A stretch of 64,000 nucleotides of DNA, from contig NZ_VAWE01000001.1 of assembly GCF_005795905.1 (NCBI RefSeq), positions 4,262,001-4,326,000 on the forward strand, read 5' to 3'. Position 1 is the first letter of the stretch; the number at the start of each line of letters is the position of its first letter. The position numbers and the translations under genes are program-made. This DNA is from Streptomyces marianii (GTDB lineage: Bacteria; Actinomycetota; Actinomycetes; Streptomycetales; Streptomycetaceae). Under the pieces are notes generated by a model. The model made no database searches. It was not told where the DNA came from and saw nothing but the letters and a program-made list of their open reading frames with translations. Positions 9,330-17,574 of the stretch are shown here, one piece after another.

Positions 9330-10262
9330 TCAGCCGAGCCGGGAGACGGCCTCGGTGGCGATGCGCTCGAAGACGGCCTGGTCGGCAGCGAAGACGGAGT
9401 CGTCGATGGGCCAGTGGACGACGATCTCGGTGAAACCGAGCTCCGCGTACCGCCCGGCGAAGTCCACGAACGCCTCCAGGGAGTCCAGCGGACGGCCCCG
9501 CCGGGGGGCCGGGACGGCGGGATTGAAGTCCGGGGTGAACCCGGTGAGCAGGATCCTGTCCAGCTCGGAGGCGTCCCGGCCCGCCTCGGCACAGGCCTTG
9601 CCGAGCTTGGTCAGCTGACCGGCCACGGCCTCGACGGACTGCTCGGGAGTGCCCGTCTCGAAGAGCTTCGGATCGCCCGTCGTCACCCAGGCCTGCCCGT
9701 ACTGGGCGGCGAGCCCCAGTCCGCGGGGGCCCGTGGCGGCGACGGCGAACGGTAGGCGGGGCCGCTGTACGCAGCCGGGTACGTTCCGTGCCTCCCGGGC
9801 CGCGTAGAAGCGGCCCTCGTGGGTCGTGCCGGCGGGCTCGCGCAGCAGCCTGTCGAGCAGGGGTACGAACTCGCCGAAGCGGTCGGCCCGCTCCCGGGGC
9901 GTCCACGGCTCCTCGTCGCCCTTCAGCAGCGTGGTCGCGTCGAAGCCGTTGCCCCCGGCCCCGATGCCCAGCGTCACGCGGCCGTCGGAGATGTCGTCGA
10001 GAGTGATCAGTTCCTTGGCGAGGGTGACCGGGTGCCGGAAGTTCGGAGACGTGACGAGGGTGCCCAGGCGCATACTCTGTGTTGCTGTCGCGGCCGCCGT
10101 GAGCGTGGGCACGGCGCCGAACCACGGGCCGTCCCGGAAGGACCGCCAGGAGAGGTGGTCGTACGTGTACGCGGCATGGAAGCCGAGGTCTTCGGCCCGC
10201 CGCCAGATCTTCTGTCCTTCGGCCCACCGGTGGATGGGGAGGATCACCGTGCTCAGTCGCAT
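9330..10262 (-). CDS. LLM-class (probably F420-dependent) oxidoreductase
   Basis: The 310-residue product is a bacterial luciferase-like TIM-barrel protein: it begins MRLSTVILPIHRWAEGQKIWRRAE and has YTYDHLSW, the strand LGTLVTSPNFRHPVTLAKE and the flavin/F420-site segment ITLDDISDGRVTLGIGAGG. Streptomyces members mostly use cofactor F420 rather than FMN. The substrate is unknown. The 5' 216 bases are repeated 5.5 kb away at 15556-15771 next to kptA. The present 5' end therefore appears to have been brought in by the accessory insertion, which left the reading frame intact. Confidence 0.9.
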   Translation of the reverse strand: MRLSTVILPIHRWAEGQKIWRRAEDLGFHAAYTYDHLSWRSFRDGPWFGAVPTLTAAATATQSMRLGTLVTSPNFRHPVTLAKELITLDDISDGRVTLGIGAGGNGFDATTLLKGDEEPWTPRERADRFGEFVPLLDRLLREPAGTTHEGRFYAAREARNVPGCVQRPRLPFAVAATGPRGLGLAAQYGQAWVTTGDPKLFETGTPEQSVEAVAGQLTKLGKACAEAGRDASELDRILLTGFTPDFNPAVPAPRRGRPLDSLEAFVDFAGRYAELGFTEIVVHWPIDDSVFAADQAVFERIATEAVSRLG

Positions 10263-10263
10263 G
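10048..10263. repeat. Left copy of 216-bp direct repeat flanking the accessory insertion
   Basis: This stretch (5' part of the LLM gene) matches 15556-15771 at 213 of 216 positions by eye, with differences near 10098, 10244 and 10256. Weaker similarity continues past the start codon into the upstream region. The two copies have the same orientation and are 5508 bases apart, as expected if an element entered this gene and regenerated its 5' end. Confidence 0.88.
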
Positions 10264-10375
10264 CCAGCGACCCTACGCTCCTGCGATCGGTGAGCGTCGG
10301 GCGCGCGAGGCTTCCGCGACTGCGCTGCGGCGGGCGGCGTTGAGTCCACGTACTCCGAGCGGTACCTGGCGCCGT

Positions 10376-10737
10376 TCAGCTCTCGCGGTAGCGCGCGAAG
10401 ACTCGAGCGCGCTCCTGCTCCCAGGTCGAGTCCGCGGCCGTCCGGCTGAATGGGGCACCCTTCGTCAACTCGAAGAACTGGCCGGCGGGCCTGCCGGTTG
10501 CCTTGAGGACCACGATGGCGGACAGCATGGGCTCAAGCCCCAAGCTGTCCCGGCGGCAGGCGTCACCCAACAAGAGGCTGATGATCCGGCCGCGGTAGTG
10601 GACGCTGTGCCCATTCGCCTTCAGCTCTTGGCTGAGGGACTTGTACCAGCCGTCGATACGTCCTCCCGTGCCCAACGCCGAAGGATCTCCATCGTCGCGT
10701 CCAGTGCTGCCAGGTACTCGGCGTCGCCCTGTCTCAT
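10376..10737 (-). pseudogene. Small conserved hypothetical gene split by a frameshift
   Basis: Two overlapping minus-strand frames look like one protein. The 5' part, from ATG at 10737, reads MRQGDAEYLAALDATMEILR and soon stops. The 3' part, in another frame, reads GWYKSLSQELKANGHSVHYR and runs to the stop at 10376, ending in a Glu/Arg-rich helix. The switch lies near 10660-10680. Together they give about 120 residues resembling small Streptomyces proteins of unknown role that have a GHxVHYRG segment followed by LSAIVV. It could be a sequencing error, a decayed gene, or two coupled genes. No function is assigned. Confidence 0.5.
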
Positions 10738-10885
10738 CCGAACCCCGCCCGTCTCGGTAACTCCCCCATCCCGGCGGAGCATGTCGACGTCGTGCCCGCC
10801 ACGACTGCTCATCCGGGGGACGGTGACGTGACCAGCGAAGCTGGATCCGCCGCCGACTCGACACAACCTGCCGCATAATCCTCGG

Positions 10886-12787
10886 GTGTCCCAGACCCCC
10901 GTACCGATACCGTCAGGCTCCGTTTCCGAAGGCGTTCCCGCCTGGCTGTCCGCCGACGCAGCGGCCTGGGCGAGCGCCCGCCCTGCCTCGTGGGCGAGGC
11001 CGCTGTGGTCCATCCTGGCGCTGTTGGCGACGGTGGTCGCGGCGATTGCCATGGAGCCGGTACCGGTGTGCAGCGACGCGGACCCGTGCGGTCCGGACTG
11101 GATCGGCATGGTGCAGATGGGCCTGGCCGTCGGCTTGTTGTACTGGTACGCCCGGCTCCCGGAGCTCACCCTTGTCGCTGCACCGGCTCTGGTGGGCATC
11201 GTGGCATGGGAGGAAATTCCTTCCTTCGGATGGGCATCCCGGGCAGCGAATCTGGCGGTCATCGCGGCCCTCGGCTTCGGCTGGGCAGCGGCGTGGGCCC
11301 GGCTGGCGGCCCGGCAGCGGCAGCGGCGGCTCGTCGAGCGGACCGCCGGCGCTGAGCACCGCCGGGTGGAGCTTGTCGGCCCGCTGAGGCGGGGGACGAT
11401 CCCGATCACCGCCGGGCTGGTGCTGTGCGCCGTGGCCGTCGGCGCGATCGTCCTGGGCTTGCGTGCTGTGCAGGTGGACGAGCGGCAGGCCGCCGTGGCG
11501 ACGCGTACCGAGGCCGAAGTCACCAGCCGTACAGACATGTCGCTGCGTGTCCGCACCCATGACGGGCGTCGCATTACCGTCGACGCCCTCTTCCCCGAGG
11601 ATTACAGACTCGGAACCACCGTGGTGGTGCTGGAGGACGGATCGTGGCGGCGCCTGGCCACCGAGCCGTACGACGCGTTCGGCTGGCAGTTGCTGACCCT
11701 GGCCGGCGGATTGCCCGGGCTCTCACTGTTGACGACGGGGATTCTGGCACGTCGACGCGATACGGCGCTGCGTCTCGGACCGGTGCACGCTCTGCGGATG
11801 CTGGAGCGGTTGGACCACGAGGGCCGGACCTGGGTCTACGCCGCCGACGACGCCGCGGGGCGCACACCCCTCTTCGTCTGTACCTGCGTACCGGTGCTCC
11901 CGGACGCGGATGACCGCGAGGAGCCCGGCGCGGAGACCGGTGTCGTCCACGACGCCGACGGCGCCGACGACATCGACGACGTCCCGATCACCGAGACGAG
12001 GCTCCACGAAGCCGTGATGCTCGGCGCGCCGTACGAAGGTGGCGAGTTGGCCTTCATCACCACGGGCGCCGATGGGACCCCCGTAGTGACCCACACCGTC
12101 GGACCAGTCCGGATGCCCGGGCCTGGGGAGGGGCCCGTAGGGGAGACTCCTGCGGACATGGACGCCGCATCCGCCGTCACTGAAGCGCGGCACGGCGACG
12201 GCGTGGATCGCGCTGACCATGTGGATAGTGTGGCCGCGGGCCGGAAGCCCACCGATCGTCCCATTCGCTGGGGACCGGGCGCCGTGGCCAGAGTCGGCGG
12301 GCTGGCGCTCAGCGCGGTGATCGTCGGCGGGGTCCACGTCCTCACCGGCTCACTAATGACCGACGGACTCGGCTGGGACATCGTCCCCCTGCTCGGCCTG
12401 CTCATGCTGATCAGCCCGGCGGCCACCCTGCTCAACTGGCGCGTCACCGCGGACCGGGAGGGCGTGTGGCTCGTCGGCCCCTGGAACGTGCGGAACGTGC
12501 CGTGGGACCAGTTGCGGGCAGCCGTGTACACCCCGGACGGCAGCGTCGAGATCCGCCTCTGCAGAGGGGACCTCTGGCGCCTCCCCGGCCTCGGCTGGCC
12601 ATGGGTCGAGCGCCGACTGGGGCTGCGCCCGTCACACACCCGGGTGGTCGAAGAACTCACCGTCTTGCACCGTCAGCCAGAGCTGCGTCCCGTCGGGCAG
12701 CGCTTCTCACGTCGCAATGGCCTGCCACTGGGGCCCTCCCTTGCCCTGGTGGTCGGCCTGGCCGCTGCTTCAGCGTTCGTCGGATGA
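10886..12787 (+). CDS. Multi-pass membrane protein of unknown function, 633 aa
   Basis: Several hydrophobic segments are visible: about residues 33-55, 75-115 (two), 130-145, 175-195, 270-290, 480-530 (two) and a last one at 615-633. A soluble acidic stretch (about 350-450, rich in Asp/Glu) lies in the middle. Near residue 535, DREGVWLVGPWNVRNVPWDQ looks like the bacterial PH-like (DUF2581-type) domain seen in membrane proteins, but I am not certain. It starts with GTG after the frameshifted small gene and is divergent from it. It lies inside the insertion bounded by the LLM repeats. A functionally unknown but probably expressed accessory gene. Confidence 0.75.
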   Translation: MSQTPVPIPSGSVSEGVPAWLSADAAAWASARPASWARPLWSILALLATVVAAIAMEPVPVCSDADPCGPDWIGMVQMGLAVGLLYWYARLPELTLVAAPALVGIVAWEEIPSFGWASRAANLAVIAALGFGWAAAWARLAARQRQRRLVERTAGAEHRRVELVGPLRRGTIPITAGLVLCAVAVGAIVLGLRAVQVDERQAAVATRTEAEVTSRTDMSLRVRTHDGRRITVDALFPEDYRLGTTVVVLEDGSWRRLATEPYDAFGWQLLTLAGGLPGLSLLTTGILARRRDTALRLGPVHALRMLERLDHEGRTWVYAADDAAGRTPLFVCTCVPVLPDADDREEPGAETGVVHDADGADDIDDVPITETRLHEAVMLGAPYEGGELAFITTGADGTPVVTHTVGPVRMPGPGEGPVGETPADMDAASAVTEARHGDGVDRADHVDSVAAGRKPTDRPIRWGPGAVARVGGLALSAVIVGGVHVLTGSLMTDGLGWDIVPLLGLLMLISPAATLLNWRVTADREGVWLVGPWNVRNVPWDQLRAAVYTPDGSVEIRLCRGDLWRLPGLGWPWVERRLGLRPSHTRVVEELTVLHRQPELRPVGQRFSRRNGLPLGPSLALVVGLAAASAFVG

Positions 12788-13150
12788 GAGCTGAGGCGGC
12801 GACGCCGCGGGTATGCCCGCATGCATGATCGTGGGGTTGCCGAGCGCGGCTCCCCGCTCGCGGCGCAAGGAGCGTTTCAGCAGGTCAGCCCGCGATGGGC
12901 GGACGAGGTTTGACTGACGTGAACTTGTGCCTCCCGGCTTTCTGGTCTGGATGGTTCACCTGGCGACTCACGGTGGCGGTCATATCTCGTTCAGGTCGGT
13001 GACCGCTGCTCCCAGACTGGGGCGAGCGCCGCGACGGGGTCGGTGTTGGCCGATGCTGCGGGCCACCATGCGCCATCGTCGTACCGGAGATGGGATACCA
13101 GCGGTGTCATGGCCGCCCTGTGTCACCCCGAGGGTGGCTAGTGTTGCCCC
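12788..13150. other. Intergenic region inside the accessory insertion
   Basis: No supported gene is present in these 363 bases. A possible minus-strand peptide ending SVKPRPPIAG may be a remnant but cannot be anchored by a start or ribosome site. Bases just before 13151 (TAGTGT about 12 bases before the ATG) could be a -10 element giving a nearly leaderless transcript. Confidence 0.4.
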
Positions 13151-13462
13151 ATGAGCGCGTTGGACACGGCCGAGCTTGAGGCCATGATCGAAGATGCGAC
13201 TGTCGACGCCTACAACGAGGACGAGCAGCTGACCGGTCTGTTCACCATGCTTGAGGAGCACCTCTGCCTGCCCTTCACCACCCCGGTTCTCGGCGTCGAG
13301 GTAACCGTGGGCGGCATCGACCTCACGCCGGACGGAAGGATCGTCGCCCTGTGCTCTCGCGGCGGCATGCGGCAATCGATCGGAATCCTGGAGCTGCCGT
13401 TGCCCAGCCCGGCGCCTGAGGGCGCGGAGTGGATCGAGGCGTACCGTCACTGGGCCGGTTGA
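13151..13462 (+). CDS. Small acidic CcbP-like protein
   Basis: The 103-residue product is strongly acidic at its N-terminus (LEAMIEDATVDAYNEDEQLT) and continues LPFTTPVLGVEVTVGGIDLT, ending PEGAEWIEAYRHW. This arrangement resembles the calcium-binding CcbP family first known from Anabaena and widespread in actinomycetes as orphan genes. Calcium binding here is inferred from that resemblance only. It stands alone between the membrane protein and the 400-aa protein. Confidence 0.65.
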   Translation: MSALDTAELEAMIEDATVDAYNEDEQLTGLFTMLEEHLCLPFTTPVLGVEVTVGGIDLTPDGRIVALCSRGGMRQSIGILELPLPSPAPEGAEWIEAYRHWAG

Positions 13463-13514
13463 GGTCGGGCACCGCACACCCCACTCGGAACCGGCTTGTC
13501 TGGGAGGGCTGAAC

Positions 13515-14717
13515 GTGGCTGACGCCGTACAGGGCACGCATCGGGGCGGCGGCGAACCGTCGCTGGCCGACCTCATCGAGCGCAGTGCCGAGTTGAAAGG
13601 GCAGCTGGTCGCCTTCGGGCAGAGCGCCCGCTTTGACCGGTGGTTGACGCCCCTCCTGCTGGAGGCCGCTGGGCCTGAGCGGCAGTTGGACGAGGGCGGG
13701 GCAATCCGGATCATCGACCACTTCATCCTGCGGTACCGCCTTCCGGGCGGTTCGACCGTGGTGGACCGTTTCGTCGCGGGACGGAAGGACTTGACCGCGG
13801 TCGACCGGGAGATTCTGCTCGGCTGGCGTGACCCGGTCGAGGGCATCTTCGAGATCCAGCGCAAGGAGAAGGATGCCGTCGTCTTGCTGAACCTGGTCGA
13901 CGACCTGGAGTACCGCACGTACTCCAATGTCGGGCGGGCGGCGTTCCGTGGAGTGTCCAAGGGGGGCTTCCTGCACACCTGCCTGGTACCGGTCCACTCG
14001 GCCGGCGGGGCGTGGCTGGTGTCCGGGGCGATGTCGAGTTACCCCAAGTCCAGTGCCACCGAGATCGCCCAGGCTGCTATCCGTCTGGCGACCAACCAGC
14101 CCGAACTCGTCTTCCGCAACCCCGTGAAGATCGAGCAGGGCTGGCAGCGGATGCGGGAGGACCGGGCCGCGTTCGTCGAGTTCTGCGGCGGCGACGAACT
14201 GGTCCTTCCGCCTGCCGAAGCCGAGGACCTCCTCAATGGCTACTACCGCCACCGCCAAGAAGCCGCCGTCGCCGGACAGCCCGGCCGTGCCCGGGGCAGG
14301 CGGCTTCCCGGCCTGGACTTGCCCTTCTTCGAGCTGCCGCGAGAACTGGCGGACTCGGACACCATCGGTGTCATCTACGACCAGGTTGACGGGCTCAACT
14401 TCTACGTGGACTACGGGATGCTGCGGGACCTGTTCGCAGACCCGGCCCTCGTGGCCCGCAGGCAGCACCAGGACCTATTGCGCACGTACCTGCGAGAGGA
14501 GTCGATCGCTCCACTGCCGATCCGCCGACTGGCTGCCGCTCACCCGGAGACAGCCGACGCTGTATTCCGGAAGCTGTTGCGGAAGCCCGGATTCACCTGG
14601 AGCGAGCACGGCGAGGCGCTGCTGCGCCGACGCAAGCCCTGGTACTACGCGGACGAACCCCGCCCCGGTGTCTCCGTGATCGGCGACAGACTCAGCGCGC
14701 TTGCCGTCGGCCGCTGA
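13515..14717 (+). CDS. Hypothetical protein, 400 aa, unrecognised family
   Basis: A soluble protein with no signal peptide or membrane segment. A good ribosome site (GGGAGGG, 13502-13508) supports the GTG start. Visible segments include IDHFILRYRLPGGSTVVDRF near residue 70 and a probable second domain beginning LPGLDLPFFELPRELADSDT near residue 262. I do not recognise catalytic motifs. It follows the CcbP-like gene by 52 bases in the same direction and may be co-transcribed with it. Its place in the LLM-bounded insertion suggests accessory character. Confidence 0.7.
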   Translation: MADAVQGTHRGGGEPSLADLIERSAELKGQLVAFGQSARFDRWLTPLLLEAAGPERQLDEGGAIRIIDHFILRYRLPGGSTVVDRFVAGRKDLTAVDREILLGWRDPVEGIFEIQRKEKDAVVLLNLVDDLEYRTYSNVGRAAFRGVSKGGFLHTCLVPVHSAGGAWLVSGAMSSYPKSSATEIAQAAIRLATNQPELVFRNPVKIEQGWQRMREDRAAFVEFCGGDELVLPPAEAEDLLNGYYRHRQEAAVAGQPGRARGRRLPGLDLPFFELPRELADSDTIGVIYDQVDGLNFYVDYGMLRDLFADPALVARRQHQDLLRTYLREESIAPLPIRRLAAAHPETADAVFRKLLRKPGFTWSEHGEALLRRRKPWYYADEPRPGVSVIGDRLSALAVGR

Positions 14718-14807
14718 CAGTCACCGATTCCCGTTGAGGCCCCGGGCCGCTGTCGGCCGCGGCCCATCGGAGCGGAGGAACCGCAGGCCGGAATGGCCCG
14801 AGGGTGC

Positions 14808-14823
14808 GCATATCGCAGTATGC
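14808..14823 (+). promoter_or_regulatory. Inverted repeat overlapping the -10 of the toxin-antitoxin operon
   Basis: GCATA-(6 nt)-TATGC lies 8-23 bases before the antitoxin ATG; its right arm is part of a likely -10 box TATGCT (14819-14824). RHH-type antitoxins typically repress their own operon by binding such dyads. The symmetry is seen; the role is inferred. Confidence 0.55.
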
Positions 14824-14830
14824 TCGGGTC

Positions 14831-15079
14831 ATGGCGGACACGACACGGATCACGGTGACGCTGCCGACCGAGCAGGTCGCCGAACTGAGGAAGCTCACCG
14901 ACAACGTCTCCGGTTATGTGGCCGAGGCGGTGGCGCGTCAGCTGCGGCACCAACTGCTCGGCGCCGACCTGCAGCGCCACCAGGAGGAGCACGGGGCGTT
15001 CACCGAGGAGGAGCTGGCAGAGGCTCGCTCCAGGATCTTCGGGACGACGGGCGCGGGCGGGTCGGCGAGTGCGGCGTGA
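14831..15079 (+). CDS. Ribbon-helix-helix antitoxin (VapB/CopG type)
   Basis: The 82-residue product starts MADTTRITVTLPTEQVAELR, the beta-strand-helix opening of CopG/MetJ ribbon-helix-helix proteins, followed by a second helix (SGYVAEAVARQLR) and an acidic C-terminal tail (TEEELAEARSRIF) of the kind that wraps the toxin. Its stop overlaps the PIN-toxin start by GTGA, giving translational coupling. The ATG at 14831 is preferred over an upstream in-frame ATG because the RHH strand begins directly after it. Confidence 0.85.
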   Translation: MADTTRITVTLPTEQVAELRKLTDNVSGYVAEAVARQLRHQLLGADLQRHQEEHGAFTEEELAEARSRIFGTTGAGGSASAA

Positions 15080-15477
15080 ACGAGCACGTCGAGACCGTCG
15101 TCCTGGACTCCCAGGGGGTCTCCGCCTGGATTGTCCAGGACCGCAAGATCCTCGCGATGTTCCAGGTGTTTCATGCCATGGGTGCCGATTTCGTCATCGG
15201 AGCCAACACCATTGTGGAAGTCAGCCATGCGCGGGTGAACATGCCCCGGCTGCGGTGGGTGCTGTCCCGCGTCAAGGTCGAGCCGGTGACCGAGAACGCA
15301 GCGAAAGCGTCCGCGGAACTGCTCAAGGCCGCAGGTCTGCATGGCCACAAGTACGCGATCGACGCGACTGTCGCCGAGATGGCACTGCGCCAGCCCGGGC
15401 CGGTGGCCATACTGACGTCCGACCTTGACGACATGGCCCGGCTGTGCGGTGACCGAGTCCGGCTCATCGGCGTCTGA
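15076..15477 (+). CDS. PIN-domain toxin (VapC type ribonuclease)
   Basis: The 133-residue product has the four acidic residues of the PIN nuclease centre in order: Asp in VVLDSQGVSAW, Glu in NTIVEVSHARV, Asp in AIDATVAEMAL and Asp in ILTSDLDDMARL. VapC toxins cleave tRNAs or rRNA when released from their antitoxin. It starts with GTG overlapping the antitoxin stop (GTGA). The module sits at the right edge of the LLM-bounded insertion, where it could favour maintenance of the insert. Confidence 0.88.
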   Translation: MNEHVETVVLDSQGVSAWIVQDRKILAMFQVFHAMGADFVIGANTIVEVSHARVNMPRLRWVLSRVKVEPVTENAAKASAELLKAAGLHGHKYAIDATVAEMALRQPGPVAILTSDLDDMARLCGDRVRLIGV

Positions 15478-15524
15478 GTACGGAAGTGCCGTTGCCACCA
15501 CCGGCCCAAAGCGAATCCCCCAGG

Positions 15525-15770
15525 TCACGTTGCGATAGGCGAAAAAGCCTTGACTGACGTGACGAGGGTGCCCAGGCGCATACTCTGTGTTGCTGTCGCG
15601 GCCGCTGTGAGCGTGGGCACGGCGCCGAACCACGGGCCGTCCCGGAAGGACCGCCAGGAGAGGTGGTCGTACGTGTACGCGGCATGGAAGCCGAGGTCTT
15701 CGGCCCGCCGCCAGATCTTCTGTCCTTCGGCCCACCGGTGGATGGGGAGGACCACCGTGCTCAGACGCAT
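15525..15770 (-). pseudogene. Truncated 5' end of the LLM oxidoreductase gene
   Basis: Starting at ATG 15770 this frame reads MRLSTVVLPIHRWAEG and follows the intact LLM protein (9330-10262) to GTLVTS, then departs and stops at 15525. It is the former 5' end of the gene, still adjacent to kptA, cut off by the accessory insertion. The last residues (VKAFSPIAT) come from insert DNA. Confidence 0.88.
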
Positions 15771-15771
15771 G
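15556..15771. repeat. Right copy of 216-bp direct repeat flanking the accessory insertion
   Basis: This is the partner of 10048-10263 (three differences in 216 positions by eye). It ends at the truncated LLM start codon, with looser similarity beyond. It marks the right border of the inserted segment. Confidence 0.88.
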
Positions 15772-15835
15772 ACCTCGACCATACGCGGGCTTCCCGCTGC
15801 CCCGGCGTGTACCCTTCCGGGCGGCTGCCGGTCCC

Positions 15836-16378
15836 TCAGTGGGGGAAGCGCAGGAACCGCGGCGGGACGCCGTCCGTGAGCCAGACGCCGTTGGCGCTGA
15901 CGTGGAAGACATGGCCGGCGCGGTGCATCGCTCCCGCGTCCACGGCGAGGACGACAGGGCGGCCCCTGCGGGCACCGACCCGGGTCGCCGTCTCCCGGTC
16001 CGGCGAGAGGTGCACGTGGTGGCGGGCCATCGGGCGCAGCCCCTCGGCCCGGATCGCGTCCAGGCTGCGGGCGACCGTGCCGTGGTAGAGGTGTGCGGGC
16101 GGCTCGGCGACCGGTAGATCCAGGTCCACCTCCACGGTGTGGCCCTGGTTCGCCCGGATCCGCAGGCCGTCGATCATGAAGCGTCGTTTGTCGTTCGCCG
16201 CCACCACGTGGTCCAGCTCGTCCCGGGTGATGGGGAACCCGTTCCCGGCCGCGGCGCGCAGCAGTTCCTCGATCGCGATCCAGCCGTTCGCGTCCAAGGT
16301 GATCCCGATGCGCTCCGGCTGGTGCCGCAGGTGCTTCGCGAGGTACTTCGACACCTTCACGGTGCGTTGCTCGTCCAT
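15836..16378 (-). CDS. kptA: RNA 2'-phosphotransferase (Tpt1/KptA)
   Basis: KptA transfers an internal RNA 2'-phosphate to NAD+, giving ADP-ribose 1'',2''-cyclic phosphate. The 180-residue product carries the family blocks in order: KVSKYLAKHLRHQPERIGI (N-terminal winged helix), DANGWIAIEELL, RIRANQGHTVEVDL, LYHGTVARSLDAIRAEGL and HHVHLSPDRETATRVG, including the R-H-R-R catalytic set. The ATG at 16378 is chosen because the conserved N-terminus begins there; a longer frame would include the DnaA-box region. The bacterial role is unclear. It precedes the broken LLM 5' end in the same direction. Confidence 0.92.
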   Translation of the reverse strand: MDEQRTVKVSKYLAKHLRHQPERIGITLDANGWIAIEELLRAAAGNGFPITRDELDHVVAANDKRRFMIDGLRIRANQGHTVEVDLDLPVAEPPAHLYHGTVARSLDAIRAEGLRPMARHHVHLSPDRETATRVGARRGRPVVLAVDAGAMHRAGHVFHVSANGVWLTDGVPPRFLRFPH

Positions 16379-16450
16379 GTCCTCAGGGTGCCGCCGGAAG
16401 TCGAAGCGCCGCCACGAGATTTTCTTCCGGACGACAACGGCCGAAATGTT

Positions 16451-16504
16451 TGGTCCACAGCCAACTCGGTTTATCCACAAGCAAATTGACGATGTTGTGG
16501 ACAA
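16451..16504. promoter_or_regulatory. DnaA-box cluster between kptA and the MerR gene
   Basis: Three boxes in 54 bases: TGGTCCACA (16451-16459, one mismatch), TTATCCACA (16471-16479, perfect) and TGTGGACAA (16496-16504, perfect TTGTCCACA on the minus strand). Streptomyces DnaA recognises TTGTCCACA/TTATCCACA. The 137-base gap holding them is much richer in A/T than its surroundings. It may titrate DnaA or regulate the flanking genes. Confidence 0.7.
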
Positions 16505-16516
16505 CTACGCGGGCCG

Positions 16517-17458
16517 TCAGCCGTTTTGATCAACATCGATGGCCTCGTGCCTGTTTGCCGTAAGTGCATCCAATGTCCTTGTATGTACCTCCCTTTCCGT
16601 GGCGGCGGTGATGAAGTCCGCTGCGTGCTCTCGCCCAACAAGCGCTTCCACGGCCCGAATCGTCTCCGCGGGAAGAGTCACCCGGCGTGAGTCGTCGCCG
16701 CTCTCCGGAGCCCCCTCGGTGCCGAGGTGGTAATGCAGGTGGCGCGTGGCGAACAGCCGCATGGCCCGCGCCAGTTCGGCGTCGACGGTCTGCTGGGCGA
16801 GGGGCCGCAGCCGTCGCGCCATCGACGCCGCATCCGCCGCGTCGGCGTCCGTCGGAGGTCGATGGCCGAGATAGCGGGCGAAGACGTGCTCGGTGGTGAA
16901 CTCCAGGAAACGTGAGGCTATATGCTCCACTTGTCCTCGAAGTTCCCTCAGATGGCCCGAGATCGCCACCAAGGGGACGCCGGCGGCGTGCAACTCGGCG
17001 GCCACTGCCAGCTCCTGGGGGCTCGGCACCAGGAACTCGTCGTCCCTGCCCGGGATGCGCTCCAGTACGCCGAGGTCCACCGCCTCGGCGATCGCCTCCT
17101 CGTCGGGTTCTCCTCCGAAGGCCGCTTCCAGCTCAACCCGGCTTATCCGGTCGGCCTCCTCGTCGGACCAGGGGCCGTGGACCTCCGCGACGAGCCCCAG
17201 CACCCCGCCCAGTCCGCGCCCCGCGTCCCAGGCATCCAGGAGCTCCTTGATCGATGCAAGGGTGTACCCGCGGTCGAGGAGGTCGGCGATCTGACGCAGC
17301 CGTGCCAGATGGGAGTCCCCGTACACGTTCGACCGGCCGCGCCGCTCCGGTTTGGGCAGCAGTCCGCGGTCCTGGTAGGCGCGAATCGTCCGGACCGTCG
17401 CCCCGCTGTGGTGGGCGAGGTCCTCGATCCGGTACTCCACCGCATGCTCCCCGGACAC
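16517..17458 (-). CDS. MerR-family transcriptional regulator
   Basis: The 313-residue product begins with a MerR winged helix-turn-helix: EYRIEDLAHHSGATVRTIRAY, then RGLLPKPERRGRSNVYGDSH and a helix ending SIKELLDAW. The long C-terminal part (about residues 110-313) is helical with no recognisable ligand domain and no Cys cluster of metal sensors. GTG at 17458 is preferred over the in-frame GTG at 17464 because GAGGAG sits at proper spacing. Its stop lies 13 bases past the last DnaA box, so that cluster is at its 3' end, not its promoter. Confidence 0.88.
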   Translation of the reverse strand: MSGEHAVEYRIEDLAHHSGATVRTIRAYQDRGLLPKPERRGRSNVYGDSHLARLRQIADLLDRGYTLASIKELLDAWDAGRGLGGVLGLVAEVHGPWSDEEADRISRVELEAAFGGEPDEEAIAEAVDLGVLERIPGRDDEFLVPSPQELAVAAELHAAGVPLVAISGHLRELRGQVEHIASRFLEFTTEHVFARYLGHRPPTDADAADAASMARRLRPLAQQTVDAELARAMRLFATRHLHYHLGTEGAPESGDDSRRVTLPAETIRAVEALVGREHAADFITAATEREVHTRTLDALTANRHEAIDVDQNG

Positions 17459-17574
17459 GACCACTCCTCACTGCTCCATGACGGTCGGCACGCCCCATCT
17501 CTCGCGGGCGCCTCCAGGCCGGGACGCCGCCTCCCGGCCGGGGGGCCGGTGCGGCGCGACCACATCATGACCGC

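Noticed and set aside
12910-15562. TTGACTGACGTGA present at 12910-12922 and 15550-15562, considered as an insertion core site
   Set aside because: A shared 13-mer is expected by chance in a window of this size, and it is not at the left border of the insertion.
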